Assembly (NCBI GenBank): GCA_036405135.1
Contig: DASWYF010000047.1
Coordinates: 62,001-126,000, forward strand
Reading direction: 5' to 3'
Length of the DNA: 64,000 bases
From: Verrucomicrobiia bacterium
GTDB taxonomy: Bacteria; Verrucomicrobiota; Verrucomicrobiia; Limisphaerales; JAEYXS01
The notes beneath the pieces are model-generated. The model did no database searches and was not told the DNA's origin. It worked only from the letters and a program-made list of their open reading frames with translations. Shown here one piece after another: positions 33,618-42,195 of the stretch. The position numbers and the translations under genes are program-made. Numbering within the stretch: position 1 is the stretch's first letter; each line of letters starts with the position of its first letter.

Positions 33618-33878
33618 GGAGAGATATCTAATTCATGCGTGAAGCGGCGTCAATCGACGGAAGACTTTGCGTGGTAAAATGTTCGATGGGAAAAGCGTTA
33701 AAAATGTCGCTTTTAGATAACAAATAGTCGGGTTTTTTGAGTGGAAACGGCTTGGCTTTTTTTGTGAGATGGGTAATCTATTTACACCTGTCAGACCTTT
33801 CCAAGGAAGTGTTGTCGTCACCCGATGTGATGGCTTTTCAAAACCTCTTTCTTGGGCTTCAAAAGGCACAGGAACAAG

Positions 33879-33890
33879 TAGGAGGAAATA
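33879..33890 (+). promoter_or_regulatory. Strong ribosome-binding site fixing a GTG start
   Basis: A taggagga sequence lies 4-5 bases before the GTG at 33891 of the Kelch/coiled-coil gene, the best Shine-Dalgarno in the window. It identifies GTG as the start and fits the signal peptide that follows. Confidence 0.8.
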
Positions 33891-36800
33891 GTGAAAAGCA
33901 TAATAAAAATGGGGAGAATGCTGGGCTTATGTCTGGCGCTTGGAACAGTCACGCAACAGGCCCGCGCGCAGGAGGTGTTTTTGCCCACGGCAAACAACAT
34001 GACTGCGCCGCGAAATTTGCATCAGATACAATTGCTGCACGACGGTCGGGTTTTTTTGCAGGGAGATTTGCCACCGCCCTCATCGCCAACCACATCGGCA
34101 TCCATAGACATATACAATACTGTCTCTAACCGATTCAGCCGTGTGGCTTCACTGGCGTTGCCGCGATGGCAGAATGCTTCGGCTGTCCTGTCGGATGGGC
34201 GGGTCATCATTATCGGTGGGCGTACGAATTCACCTGTTGATTCAGTGGCCTCATTGAGCGAGGTATATGACCCAATATCCAACATAGTGTCACCCGCCGC
34301 GCATCTGCAGATCCCGCGCGGTCTGGCCAAAGCGACGACATTGCTGGACGGGCGAGTATTGGTCAGCGGTGGAACGACAGTATCCAACCTCAGCGTGCTG
34401 CGTACCGAGATATATGATCCGGTGAGCAATTCGTTTGCTCTGGGGGGAAACCTGACGTATCCGCGCGTCAGCACTTCTACAGCCACTTTGCTGGCTGACG
34501 GCCGCGTTTTGCTGGTTGGCGGTTCCGGACTGGCCGGATCGGTGGTGGAGATATTCAATCCTGCCAGCAACACGGTTTCGACAGCGGGAACGTTGATCGA
34601 TGCGCGCAGTGGTGCTCATACTGTCACGCTGTTGCAGAACGGCAAGGTCTTGATCGTGGGCGGCGGAATCACGGTGCCGACGATCACCGGGAAAGCGGAG
34701 GTGTATGATCCCGCCACTATGACATCCACTGCTGTGGGGAGTCTGGCCCTGGCTCGAAGGGGGCATACTGCCTCCTTGCTGCCTGATGGCCGGGTGTTGA
34801 TCGCGGGCGGAGCCTATGATGCTGGTGATGGCGGCTTTTTCGTCACTGCTTCTACTGAAATATTCGATCCGGTCACGCAGACATTTTCTGCTGGGCCAGC
34901 TATGCTGACTGTGCGGGAGAATGCCCGGGCTGTGACGCTGCTCACCGGCCAGGTTCTGATCACGGGAGGGCGGACACCCGGCCTGATCACGACAGCAGAG
35001 CTGTTTGATACAGAGGTAGTCGTGCGTTCGGCCGATTGGTATGCACTCTTGGACACGATCGAGAATCTCACCGCCACGTTGACTGGCGTGCAATTGCAAC
35101 TGACCAACGCATTGAATCAGATCAGTGGTCTGACCATCACGAACAACAATCTGCAGGCGGAGCTGAATTACGCCCATGATACGATCGACGGATTGACGAC
35201 TACGAATGCACAGTTGCAGGCGCAGATCAATGTGCTGCAACCGAATCCGTTCCGCATGTTGCCGCAAGACCTGCCACCGAGACCGCGCATCCATACGTTC
35301 ACCACATCCGACGGAAGAGTATTGATGCTAAGCGGAATAACTACAGATGTAGCGGCCACAAAAAGTGTCAGCGTCTTCGATCCAATGACGGAAACGATGA
35401 CAACTGCCGGTGGCATCAATTCTATCCGCGCAGGGCATACGGCCAATTTGCTTGCAGGTGACCAGATTCTAGTGGCTGGCGGCAGTGTCCGGACTACTCC
35501 GTTTTCCCCGGTCATCGTGACCAACACGACGGAGATATACACGCTCAGCACCACGAATTCGGTGGCGGGCCCGAGCATGGCCAACGCCCGTATTTCTGCC
35601 GGATCAGTTAATTTGGCAGATGGCCGTGTGTTGGTGTTTGCGGGACGCAATGACACCACTGCTTTTGTGGCCCAGAGCGAAATCTATGAACCATCAAGCA
35701 ACTCTTTCCGCCTTTCCGGCGTTATGCCTGCATTGGTGAACTTGCCAACGGTCACGTTGTTACAAGATGGTCGAGTGCTCATCTATGGCAGCAGCACTAA
35801 TGATGTGCCGGCCATCCAGGTGTTCGATCCAGCCACGGAAACATTCACCTCTGTGAGTGGACTGGCAACCGGAAGAATCGGGCACCAAGCGTCTTTGCTG
35901 GCGGATGGAAGAGTGCTGATCAGCGGTGGTCGTACCGTGGTGGCAGGACTGATCCTTAAGACGACCGAGATATTCAATCCGTCGACAGGCACATTCAGTG
36001 CCGGACCAGACATGCTGACTGCGCGGCAAAGTTTTTCCTCTACGGCCTTGCTGGATGGCACGGTGCTCATAGCGGGCGGCCAGACTAATACGGCTCCAAA
36101 TCTGCTGGCTTCTGCAAAAGCGGAAATATTCAATCCGGTAACCGGAACATTCACCGCTGCCGGGGTGATGGCAACAAACCAGTATTTCCATAATGGTGTT
36201 TTGCTGCGCAACGGTGCGGTGCTCTTGACGGGAGGTATGCCGGGAACAACGACCTCGTTATTGTTCAAAGCGCAACTCTATGATCCGACAACGCATGTCC
36301 TGACATCGCAGTATGGCAACCTGAACTTGCTCATCGATGATCTCGAAGCAGAGAATGATGATCTCGTCACGCAACTGGCCAGCGTGCAGTTGCAGCTCAA
36401 CATCGCGACGAACACGATCACCGGCCTGACGATCACGAACGCCAGCCTGCAAGCGGCGCTCGCGAATGCGAATACGACCATCGCGGGTCTGGTGGTGACG
36501 AATGCGCAGTTGCAAGCGGATCTGGAGGCGTGTCAGGCAGAGAAGGCGGCGTTGCTCACACAGATCAACACGTTGACGAACCAGATCGCGCAGTTGCAAA
36601 ACACGATCACGACACTGACGGCGCAGAACAACGCGCTGACAAATCAGGTGGCACAACAGCAGGCGACGATCAATTCGCTGGTGGGCCAGGTGAATTCGTT
36701 GACGAACCAAGTCGCGCAACAACAGAGCACGATCAACACGTTGACCGCGCAAAACAGTGCGCTAACGAATCAAGTGGCGCAGTTGCAGACCACGATCGGT

Positions 36801-37160
36801 TCGTTGCAAACGCAGAACAACGCGTTGACGAATCAGGTCGCGACACTTACGCAACAGAACACGCAGTTGCAAACCGCACTCACTGCTGAGCAGGCGCAGA
36901 ATGCCACGCTCACCGCACAAGTAGCACAACAGGCGGCGTTGATCGTGTCCTTGCAGGCGCAGAACACGCAGTTGCAAGCGGAACTGACTGGCACGCAGAA
37001 CCAGGTGAACAGCCTGATGGCGGCGTTCCAGAACGAGTTCAATGACCCGACGTTTGTGATTCCGGGTGCGACGTTGCAGCAGCAGGTCCAAAACCTGATC
37101 ACGGCGATTCTTGAGCTGAACCATGGTCAGCGGAGTGCGCTCTATGACAAGTTGGATTAA
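33891..37160 (+). CDS. Giant secreted Kelch-propeller/coiled-coil protein
   Basis: 1089 residues from a GTG behind a strong ribosome-binding site. A signal peptide (MLGLCLALGTVTQQARA) is followed by a first Kelch-type propeller (~30-380; repeated 'LLxDGRVLIxGG ... xxExFDPxTxTFxxxxxMxxxR' units), a coiled coil (~385-450), a second propeller (~455-800) and a second, much longer coiled coil (~806-1045). The latter is built from 'ALTNQVAQLQxTIxxLTAQN' repeats with Asn/Thr/Gln in core positions. A 40-residue end (LITAILELNHGQRSALYDKL) closes it. Coiled coil 1 and the start of coiled coil 2 are clearly duplicated. Likely a surface fibre with sugar- or protein-binding heads. Confidence 0.85.
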   Translation: MKSIIKMGRMLGLCLALGTVTQQARAQEVFLPTANNMTAPRNLHQIQLLHDGRVFLQGDLPPPSSPTTSASIDIYNTVSNRFSRVASLALPRWQNASAVLSDGRVIIIGGRTNSPVDSVASLSEVYDPISNIVSPAAHLQIPRGLAKATTLLDGRVLVSGGTTVSNLSVLRTEIYDPVSNSFALGGNLTYPRVSTSTATLLADGRVLLVGGSGLAGSVVEIFNPASNTVSTAGTLIDARSGAHTVTLLQNGKVLIVGGGITVPTITGKAEVYDPATMTSTAVGSLALARRGHTASLLPDGRVLIAGGAYDAGDGGFFVTASTEIFDPVTQTFSAGPAMLTVRENARAVTLLTGQVLITGGRTPGLITTAELFDTEVVVRSADWYALLDTIENLTATLTGVQLQLTNALNQISGLTITNNNLQAELNYAHDTIDGLTTTNAQLQAQINVLQPNPFRMLPQDLPPRPRIHTFTTSDGRVLMLSGITTDVAATKSVSVFDPMTETMTTAGGINSIRAGHTANLLAGDQILVAGGSVRTTPFSPVIVTNTTEIYTLSTTNSVAGPSMANARISAGSVNLADGRVLVFAGRNDTTAFVAQSEIYEPSSNSFRLSGVMPALVNLPTVTLLQDGRVLIYGSSTNDVPAIQVFDPATETFTSVSGLATGRIGHQASLLADGRVLISGGRTVVAGLILKTTEIFNPSTGTFSAGPDMLTARQSFSSTALLDGTVLIAGGQTNTAPNLLASAKAEIFNPVTGTFTAAGVMATNQYFHNGVLLRNGAVLLTGGMPGTTTSLLFKAQLYDPTTHVLTSQYGNLNLLIDDLEAENDDLVTQLASVQLQLNIATNTITGLTITNASLQAALANANTTIAGLVVTNAQLQADLEACQAEKAALLTQINTLTNQIAQLQNTITTLTAQNNALTNQVAQQQATINSLVGQVNSLTNQVAQQQSTINTLTAQNSALTNQVAQLQTTIGSLQTQNNALTNQVATLTQQNTQLQTALTAEQAQNATLTAQVAQQAALIVSLQAQNTQLQAELTGTQNQVNSLMAAFQNEFNDPTFVIPGATLQQQVQNLITAILELNHGQRSALYDKLD

Positions 37161-37174
37161 GCGGTAAATAGCAC

Positions 37175-37211
37175 AGCCGGACTTGCGAGGAATCGCGAGT
37201 CCGGCTTTTTT
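37175..37211 (+). terminator. Intrinsic terminator after the Kelch/coiled-coil gene
   Basis: A 14-bp stem (agccggacttgcga / tcgcgagtccggct, one G-T pair) with a short ggaa loop, then tttttt to 37211, 14 bp after the stop codon. Confidence 0.9.
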
Positions 37212-37339
37212 GTCCCGGGATGTCCCGGCGAATCTTTTCGACAACTTGTTGATTTTGAGCTAGAAGCCTTTCCCAAGACAGCCTTGCGCACACGAAATCC
37301 GGCTGTCAGGGCCATGGGTGCTGCGGCATCCGCTCAGGT

Positions 37340-38824
37340 ATGGAAATTCTCAAGCAACTTTATCGCGACCGGCTCAGCCTCGCCACGGACCTGTATCAGC
37401 TCACGATGTCCTATGGATATTGGAAGGCGGGCGTGGCGGACAAGGAAGCGGTCTTCAATCTTTTCTTCCGGCGTAATCCTTTCCAAGGCGGTTACAGCGT
37501 GGCTTGCGGTCTGACGTATCTGCTCGATTACCTGAAGAACTATCAGTTCGACGCGGAAGATGTCGCTTATCTCGCCACCTTGACGGGCAATGACGGCAAG
37601 CCGCTCTTCGAGCAAGGCTTTCTCGATTACCTGCGCGATCTGAAGTTCTGCTGCGATATCGATGCCGTTCCTGAGGGCACGGTGATCTTTCCGCATGAGC
37701 CGTTGGTGCGTGTTCGCGGTCCGATCATCCAGTGCCAGATTCTGGAGACGCCGCTGCTGAACATCATGAATTTCCAGACGCTGATCGCCACGAAATCAGC
37801 GCGTATCTGTCAAGCCACGCAAGGTGAACCGGTCTTGGAATTCGGTCTGCGTCGGGCGCAAGGCTTGGATGGCGCGCTCGCGGCGAGTTGGGCGGCATAC
37901 ATCGGTGGTGCTTCTGCCACGTCCAATGTCCTTGCCGGAAAACTCTTTGGCATTCCCGTCAAAGGCACCCATGCGCATAGCTGGATCATGTCCTTCGAGA
38001 CGGAGGAGGAGGCATTCAAGATTTATGCAGAAGCGATGCCGAATAATTGCGTCTTCCTAGTGGATACCTACGACACCTTGACCGGCGTGAAGCGTGCGGT
38101 GGAGGTCGGCAAGACCTTGCGGGCGAAGGGCTATAAGATGGTCGGCATCCGCTTGGATTCCGGTGACTTGGCCTATCTGAGCATCGAGGCACGCAAGCTT
38201 TTGGACGAGGCCGGTTTCAAAGAAACCGTCATCGTGGCCAGCAACGACCTTGATGAATACATCATCGAGAGCTTGAAGAAGCAGGGCGCGCAGATCTCTG
38301 TTTGGGGTGTCGGCACGCGCTTGGTGACGGCCTATGATCAACCGGCATTAGGTGGTGTTTACAAGCTCGCGGCTATTCGTAAACCCGGCCAAGAATGGCA
38401 ATACAAGGTCAAGCTCTCTGAACAGACGATCAAGGTGTCAACACCTGGTATTCAACAGGTTAGACGTTTTTATAATGAAGACGCCTTGGTGGGCGACATG
38501 ATCTACGACGAGCAGTTTGGTGTATCAGACAAACCGGTGATAGTAGACCCAGCCGATATGACCCGGCGTAAGGTCATCAAGAGCGGGACGCCGTATCAGG
38601 ACCTACTCGTACCCATTTACCGTGACGGCAAGGCCGTTTACCAGAGTCCCCCAGTGAACGAGATCCGGGCTTATGCGCAAAAGCAACTGTCGCTGGTCCA
38701 CCCGACCATCCGTCGCTTTGTGAACCCCCACGGTTATCCGGTCGGTCTGGAGCCCAAATTGCACGATTTGAAGACTCACCTGATACTTCAGGCCCGGGGC
38801 CTGGAAGAACCCGTTAAAGGCTAA
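37340..38824 (+). CDS. pncB: Nicotinate phosphoribosyltransferase
   Basis: 494 residues. LATDLYQLTMSYGYWKAG, VFNLFFRRNPFQGGYSV, LEFGLRRAQGLDGA, KGTHAHSWIMSF and VGIRLDSGDLAYLS are the NAPRTase motifs for phosphoribosyl-pyrophosphate and nicotinate binding; the histidine phosphorylated in the family lies in KGTHAHS. It makes nicotinate mononucleotide, the first step of the Preiss-Handler NAD salvage. It is 136 bp ahead of an NrtR-like Nudix regulator and then pncA, forming an NAD-salvage cluster; nadD, the next step, is at 45 kb. Confidence 0.95.
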   Translation: MEILKQLYRDRLSLATDLYQLTMSYGYWKAGVADKEAVFNLFFRRNPFQGGYSVACGLTYLLDYLKNYQFDAEDVAYLATLTGNDGKPLFEQGFLDYLRDLKFCCDIDAVPEGTVIFPHEPLVRVRGPIIQCQILETPLLNIMNFQTLIATKSARICQATQGEPVLEFGLRRAQGLDGALAASWAAYIGGASATSNVLAGKLFGIPVKGTHAHSWIMSFETEEEAFKIYAEAMPNNCVFLVDTYDTLTGVKRAVEVGKTLRAKGYKMVGIRLDSGDLAYLSIEARKLLDEAGFKETVIVASNDLDEYIIESLKKQGAQISVWGVGTRLVTAYDQPALGGVYKLAAIRKPGQEWQYKVKLSEQTIKVSTPGIQQVRRFYNEDALVGDMIYDEQFGVSDKPVIVDPADMTRRKVIKSGTPYQDLLVPIYRDGKAVYQSPPVNEIRAYAQKQLSLVHPTIRRFVNPHGYPVGLEPKLHDLKTHLILQARGLEEPVKG

Positions 38825-38960
38825 AATGTTGTGGAAATTGCTCTGGCATATGGCAATACTCGCGCCAGACCTACAGCATTTGGTTTAAGCCAAGGTCATC
38901 GTTCGGTGGGCCCGAGGTGTCTTCGCGGGCAGTGTGGTGGAGAAAGCCGGGTGACATCCT

Positions 38961-39710
38961 ATGAGCGCGGAAAAAGACAAGAAGAACATGTATTGCTACC
39001 GTTACCCGCATCCAGCGGTGACGGTGGATTGCATCATCTTCGCCATCCACGAGAACGATCTCAAAGTCCTGCTCATCCAGCGCGGTGCTGATCCCTATAA
39101 GAATCACTGGGCTCTGCCTGGCGGTTTCGTGGAGATCAATGAGAGCGTGGACGTCGCTGCTGAGCGCGAGCTCGCGGAAGAGACGGGCATGGAAAAGATT
39201 TTCCTCGAGCAGCTTTACACGTTTGGTGAACCGAAACGCGATCCCCGTGAGCGCGTCATCAGCGTGGCGTATTACTCTCTCGTCCGTTTGAAGGAGCACC
39301 GTCCGGTCGCAGGCTCGGACGCGTTGAATACTTGCTGGTATCCCATCCGTCAGTTGCCGCCGCTGGCGTTTGATCATAGCCAGGTCATGGCCATGGCCAT
39401 CAAGCGGTTGCAGGGCAAGGTCATCTACGCGCCGATCATTTTTGATCTGTTGCCCGGTAAGTTCCGCTTGAACCAGCTCCGCAAGGTTTACGAAATCATT
39501 TTGGAAAAGCCGATCGATGCCGAAGGGTTCCGGAAGAAGATTCTGGCCACCGGCATGCTGACTCCGCTGAACGAATTTGACAGCACTGAGAGCGGCCCGC
39601 CTGCCCGCCTCTACCGGTTCGACAAAAAGCGCTACCAGAAGATGCTGGAAGAGGGCTTCACGTTCGAGATCAAGCCGGACGCACCCAAAAAGCCCGCACC
39701 CAAGGCATGA
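38961..39710 (+). CDS. Nudix protein with winged-helix end (NrtR-like regulator of NAD synthesis)
   Basis: 249 residues. The Nudix box GGFVEINESVDVAAERELAEETG keeps the full G-x5-E-x7-R-E-U-x-E-E-x-G-U pattern, so pyrophosphatase activity on ADP-ribose-like compounds is possible. Residues ~150-225 (LPGKFRLNQLRKVYEIILEKPIDAEGFRKKI) form the winged-helix DNA-binding end of NrtR. NrtR proteins repress NAD genes and release DNA on binding ADP-ribose. The position between pncB and pncA, with an ATGA overlap into pncA, fits that role. I could not see a clear palindrome for it upstream of pncB. Confidence 0.85.
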   Translation: MSAEKDKKNMYCYRYPHPAVTVDCIIFAIHENDLKVLLIQRGADPYKNHWALPGGFVEINESVDVAAERELAEETGMEKIFLEQLYTFGEPKRDPRERVISVAYYSLVRLKEHRPVAGSDALNTCWYPIRQLPPLAFDHSQVMAMAIKRLQGKVIYAPIIFDLLPGKFRLNQLRKVYEIILEKPIDAEGFRKKILATGMLTPLNEFDSTESGPPARLYRFDKKRYQKMLEEGFTFEIKPDAPKKPAPKA

Positions 39711-40309
39711 GCAACAAGGCGCTGATCATAGTAGACGTTCAGAATGACTTTGTGCCAGGAGGCGCCCTGGCAGTACGCGGCGGCGACGAAGTGGTGGACG
39801 TGATCAACCGGCTCCAGACGGAGTTCGATATCATCGTCGCCACGCAAGACTGGCATCCCAAGAACCACGGCAGCTTCGCTTCCAATCACTCGGACCGGAA
39901 ACCGGGTGATCTCATCGATTTAAACGGTCTGGAACAGATCCTCTGGCCAGACCACTGTGTGCAAGGCACCAAAGGCGCGGAGTTCGTCAAGGGCCTGAAC
40001 ACCTTCCGTATCAAACGAATTTTTCACAAGGGCACTGATCCAGAGATCGACAGTTATAGCGCCCTTTATGACAACGGCCACCGCAAGTCCACCGGGTTGG
40101 CGGACTACCTGAAAGGTCTCGGGGTCACTGACGTTTACATCGCCGGGCTGGCGACCGACTACTGTGTGAAGTTCACAGCGTTGGATGCCCGGCAAGTTGG
40201 TTTCAACGTCTACCTCGTGACCGCAGGATGCCGGGGCGTAAATCTCAAACCGGACGATTCTAAAAATGCCATCGAGGAAATGCGCAAAGCCGGCATCCAC
40301 ATCGAATAG
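39707..40309 (+). CDS. pncA: Nicotinamidase
   Basis: 200 residues. ALIIVDVQNDFVPGGALAV holds the catalytic Asp; FHKGTDPEIDSYSALYDN holds the catalytic Lys; VYIAGLATDYCVKFTALDA holds the nucleophile Cys. ATQDWHPKNHGSFAS supplies the metal ligands (Asp, His, His). It deamidates nicotinamide to nicotinate, which PncB then uses. Its ATG overlaps the stop of the NrtR-like gene (39707-39710). Confidence 0.96.
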   Translation: MSNKALIIVDVQNDFVPGGALAVRGGDEVVDVINRLQTEFDIIVATQDWHPKNHGSFASNHSDRKPGDLIDLNGLEQILWPDHCVQGTKGAEFVKGLNTFRIKRIFHKGTDPEIDSYSALYDNGHRKSTGLADYLKGLGVTDVYIAGLATDYCVKFTALDARQVGFNVYLVTAGCRGVNLKPDDSKNAIEEMRKAGIHIE

Positions 40310-40501
40310 CCGCCGGCCTTTCTCCCGGTCAACCACCACAAGCGAAGCCGTTCACACCGGCCCTGCACCTGTCTGTCCTTCAGTGCAGCCTGCCGTCTGA
40401 GCGCGATCACGACACATGACACTTTTTTCATCCATTTTATTTGCGGCAAACCAGCCATCGACACGATTCCCTGCCTTGGCTGACAACCTCATGGAGGTCG
40501 C

Positions 40502-42124
40502 ATGAATCTCGAACCATTTTCACTCATTTTACAAAAAGCCAGCGGACTGACGCTCCGCAATGCAGCGGGTGTCGCAGCCACCAATTTCATCGAAGAACGC
40601 CAGCGTTCTCTCGGCCTCAATACGCCTGAGGATTACCAGCAACGTCTCGAACAGGATGTAGAAGAAAAGCAGCGTTTCATCGAAGCGGTTGCTGTCTTGG
40701 AGACTTGGTTCCATCGCGATGTTGTGGCCTTTGAGACATTGGCCAAGCTCGCGAAAGACCGCCTGAAGAAGAATCCCGCGCCCTTGCGCATCCTCTGCCT
40801 CCCCTGCTCCACGGGTGAGGAGGCTTACAACATTGCAGCGGCGCTGATCGAGGCTGGGCTGACACCCGAGCAATTCACTGTAGATGCCGTGGATATCAAC
40901 GGCAGTGCGCTGAAACTCGCTGAAGCTGGCGAATATAAGACCGCCGCTTTCCGCAAGTGCCCGGAAGAATTTCGTCAGAAACATTTCGCAAGCGTTTCGG
41001 AGGATACGTTGCGCCTCACTGCCGAATGGAAGAGCTTGGTGAAATTCCGCCAGGGCAATCTCTTGCAGCTGGAGACGGTGGCAAGTGGTGAACCATACGA
41101 TTTCGTTTTCAACCGCAATCTCCTCATCTACTTCGCACGGCCAGATCAAGCCAAAGCACTCGCGCATTTACGCCAGCTCCTCAAGCCCGAGGGTGTGATC
41201 TTTGTGGCCGCAGGTGAAGGCGGCATTTTCTTGGCGAATGGTTTCCGCACGTTGCGCATCCCGCATGCGTTCGCATTCCGTCAGGCGCCGCCGCGCCAGG
41301 AGCGGCCGAAAGTCCAGCCTGCTGCCGAAGGTGCAGAAGGTAAAGCAGACGAAGCTGCAAAAGCAGAGGGTGTGGATGCCTCGGCACCTGCAAGTGAAGC
41401 CTCTGGGGATGGAAGTGCAGATCCTGCTGGATCAGAGAATCCTGAAGGAGCTCCTGCCACAACTGCGGAAGGAGAGCAGCCAGCCGCTGCGCAACAACAG
41501 CCCAAGCCGCAACGTCCTGAACGGCAACCACGCCAGCGTCAGGAAAGACCTGAGCGCCAGGAACGTGGCGAACGTCCAGAGCGCCCCGAGCGGCAAGGAC
41601 AAGAACGTCCCGAACGCGCAGAACGTCCTGAGAGGGGCGAGCGTACAGATAAGGGAGAGCGTCCTGAACGGCAGGAGAAATCCGACAAGCCGGAGAAACA
41701 GGAGAAGTCCGAACGGCAGCCAAAGCAGCAACAGCAGCCTAAAGAAACACGTCGTGCGGCGTCGCCAGAAGACACGGTGGACATCATCGAAGACGTCAAG
41801 GAACTGGCCGAAGCCGGGAACTTGGTGGAAGCGGAAGCCAAGTTGCGCGGACTGCTTGCCGGCGGTTCCTCGGATGCCGATGCTCACTTTCTCATGGGTC
41901 TTCTCCAAGATGCCCAAGGAGACGCGGTTAAGGCGATCGCCACTTACCGGCGTGTCGTCCAGCTTGATGGCAATCATCAGGAAGCGGTCAAAATGTTGAT
42001 CGAACTGGCCGAAATGCAGGGGGATACGGCGGAATTGGAGAAATTGCATGCCAAGATGAACCGCATCTTGCAACGCAACCAGCCGCGTCGTCTGGCAAAC
42101 AAACCGGAAACAAATCCGTCATAG
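40502..42124 (+). CDS. CheR-type methyltransferase with long charged linker and TPR end (WspC-like)
   Basis: 540 residues. The CheR fold covers 1-262: ETWFHRD (67-73, matching the CheR 'ETxFFRD'), LPCSTGEEAYNIA (SAM site, 100-112), VDAVDINGSAL and FVFNRNLLIYF (201-211). Residues ~265-425 are a low-complexity, disordered linker, first Ala/Glu-rich and then dozens of R-P-E-R-Q/G-E-R words. Residues ~430-525 form two or three TPR units (NLVEAEAKLRGLLAGG...ADAHFLMGLLQDAQGD). CheR-TPR proteins such as WspC methylate chemoreceptor glutamates. The next gene starts 71 bp on and carries a WspR-like receiver. Confidence 0.88.
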   Translation: MNLEPFSLILQKASGLTLRNAAGVAATNFIEERQRSLGLNTPEDYQQRLEQDVEEKQRFIEAVAVLETWFHRDVVAFETLAKLAKDRLKKNPAPLRILCLPCSTGEEAYNIAAALIEAGLTPEQFTVDAVDINGSALKLAEAGEYKTAAFRKCPEEFRQKHFASVSEDTLRLTAEWKSLVKFRQGNLLQLETVASGEPYDFVFNRNLLIYFARPDQAKALAHLRQLLKPEGVIFVAAGEGGIFLANGFRTLRIPHAFAFRQAPPRQERPKVQPAAEGAEGKADEAAKAEGVDASAPASEASGDGSADPAGSENPEGAPATTAEGEQPAAAQQQPKPQRPERQPRQRQERPERQERGERPERPERQGQERPERAERPERGERTDKGERPERQEKSDKPEKQEKSERQPKQQQQPKETRRAASPEDTVDIIEDVKELAEAGNLVEAEAKLRGLLAGGSSDADAHFLMGLLQDAQGDAVKAIATYRRVVQLDGNHQEAVKMLIELAEMQGDTAELEKLHAKMNRILQRNQPRRLANKPETNPS

Positions 42125-42195
42125 TACGGATTTTGTCATCAGGCATCAAAATCCAGTCGTAACTTTTTGAGGCACTCTTTAATGTCTCCTTATCC

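Noticed and set aside
33737-34129. 130-codon + frame ahead of and inside the Kelch gene
   Set aside because: Overlaps the signal peptide of the Kelch protein in another frame; no domain. The GTG with a strong ribosome-binding site explains the region better.
36540-36990. DNA tandem repeat in the Kelch/coiled-coil gene
   Set aside because: The repetition is at protein level (heptads); codons vary between copies, so there is no clean DNA repeat or slippage tract.
38825-38960. NrtR operator upstream of the regulator gene
   Set aside because: I looked for a palindrome here and ahead of pncB and found none convincing.
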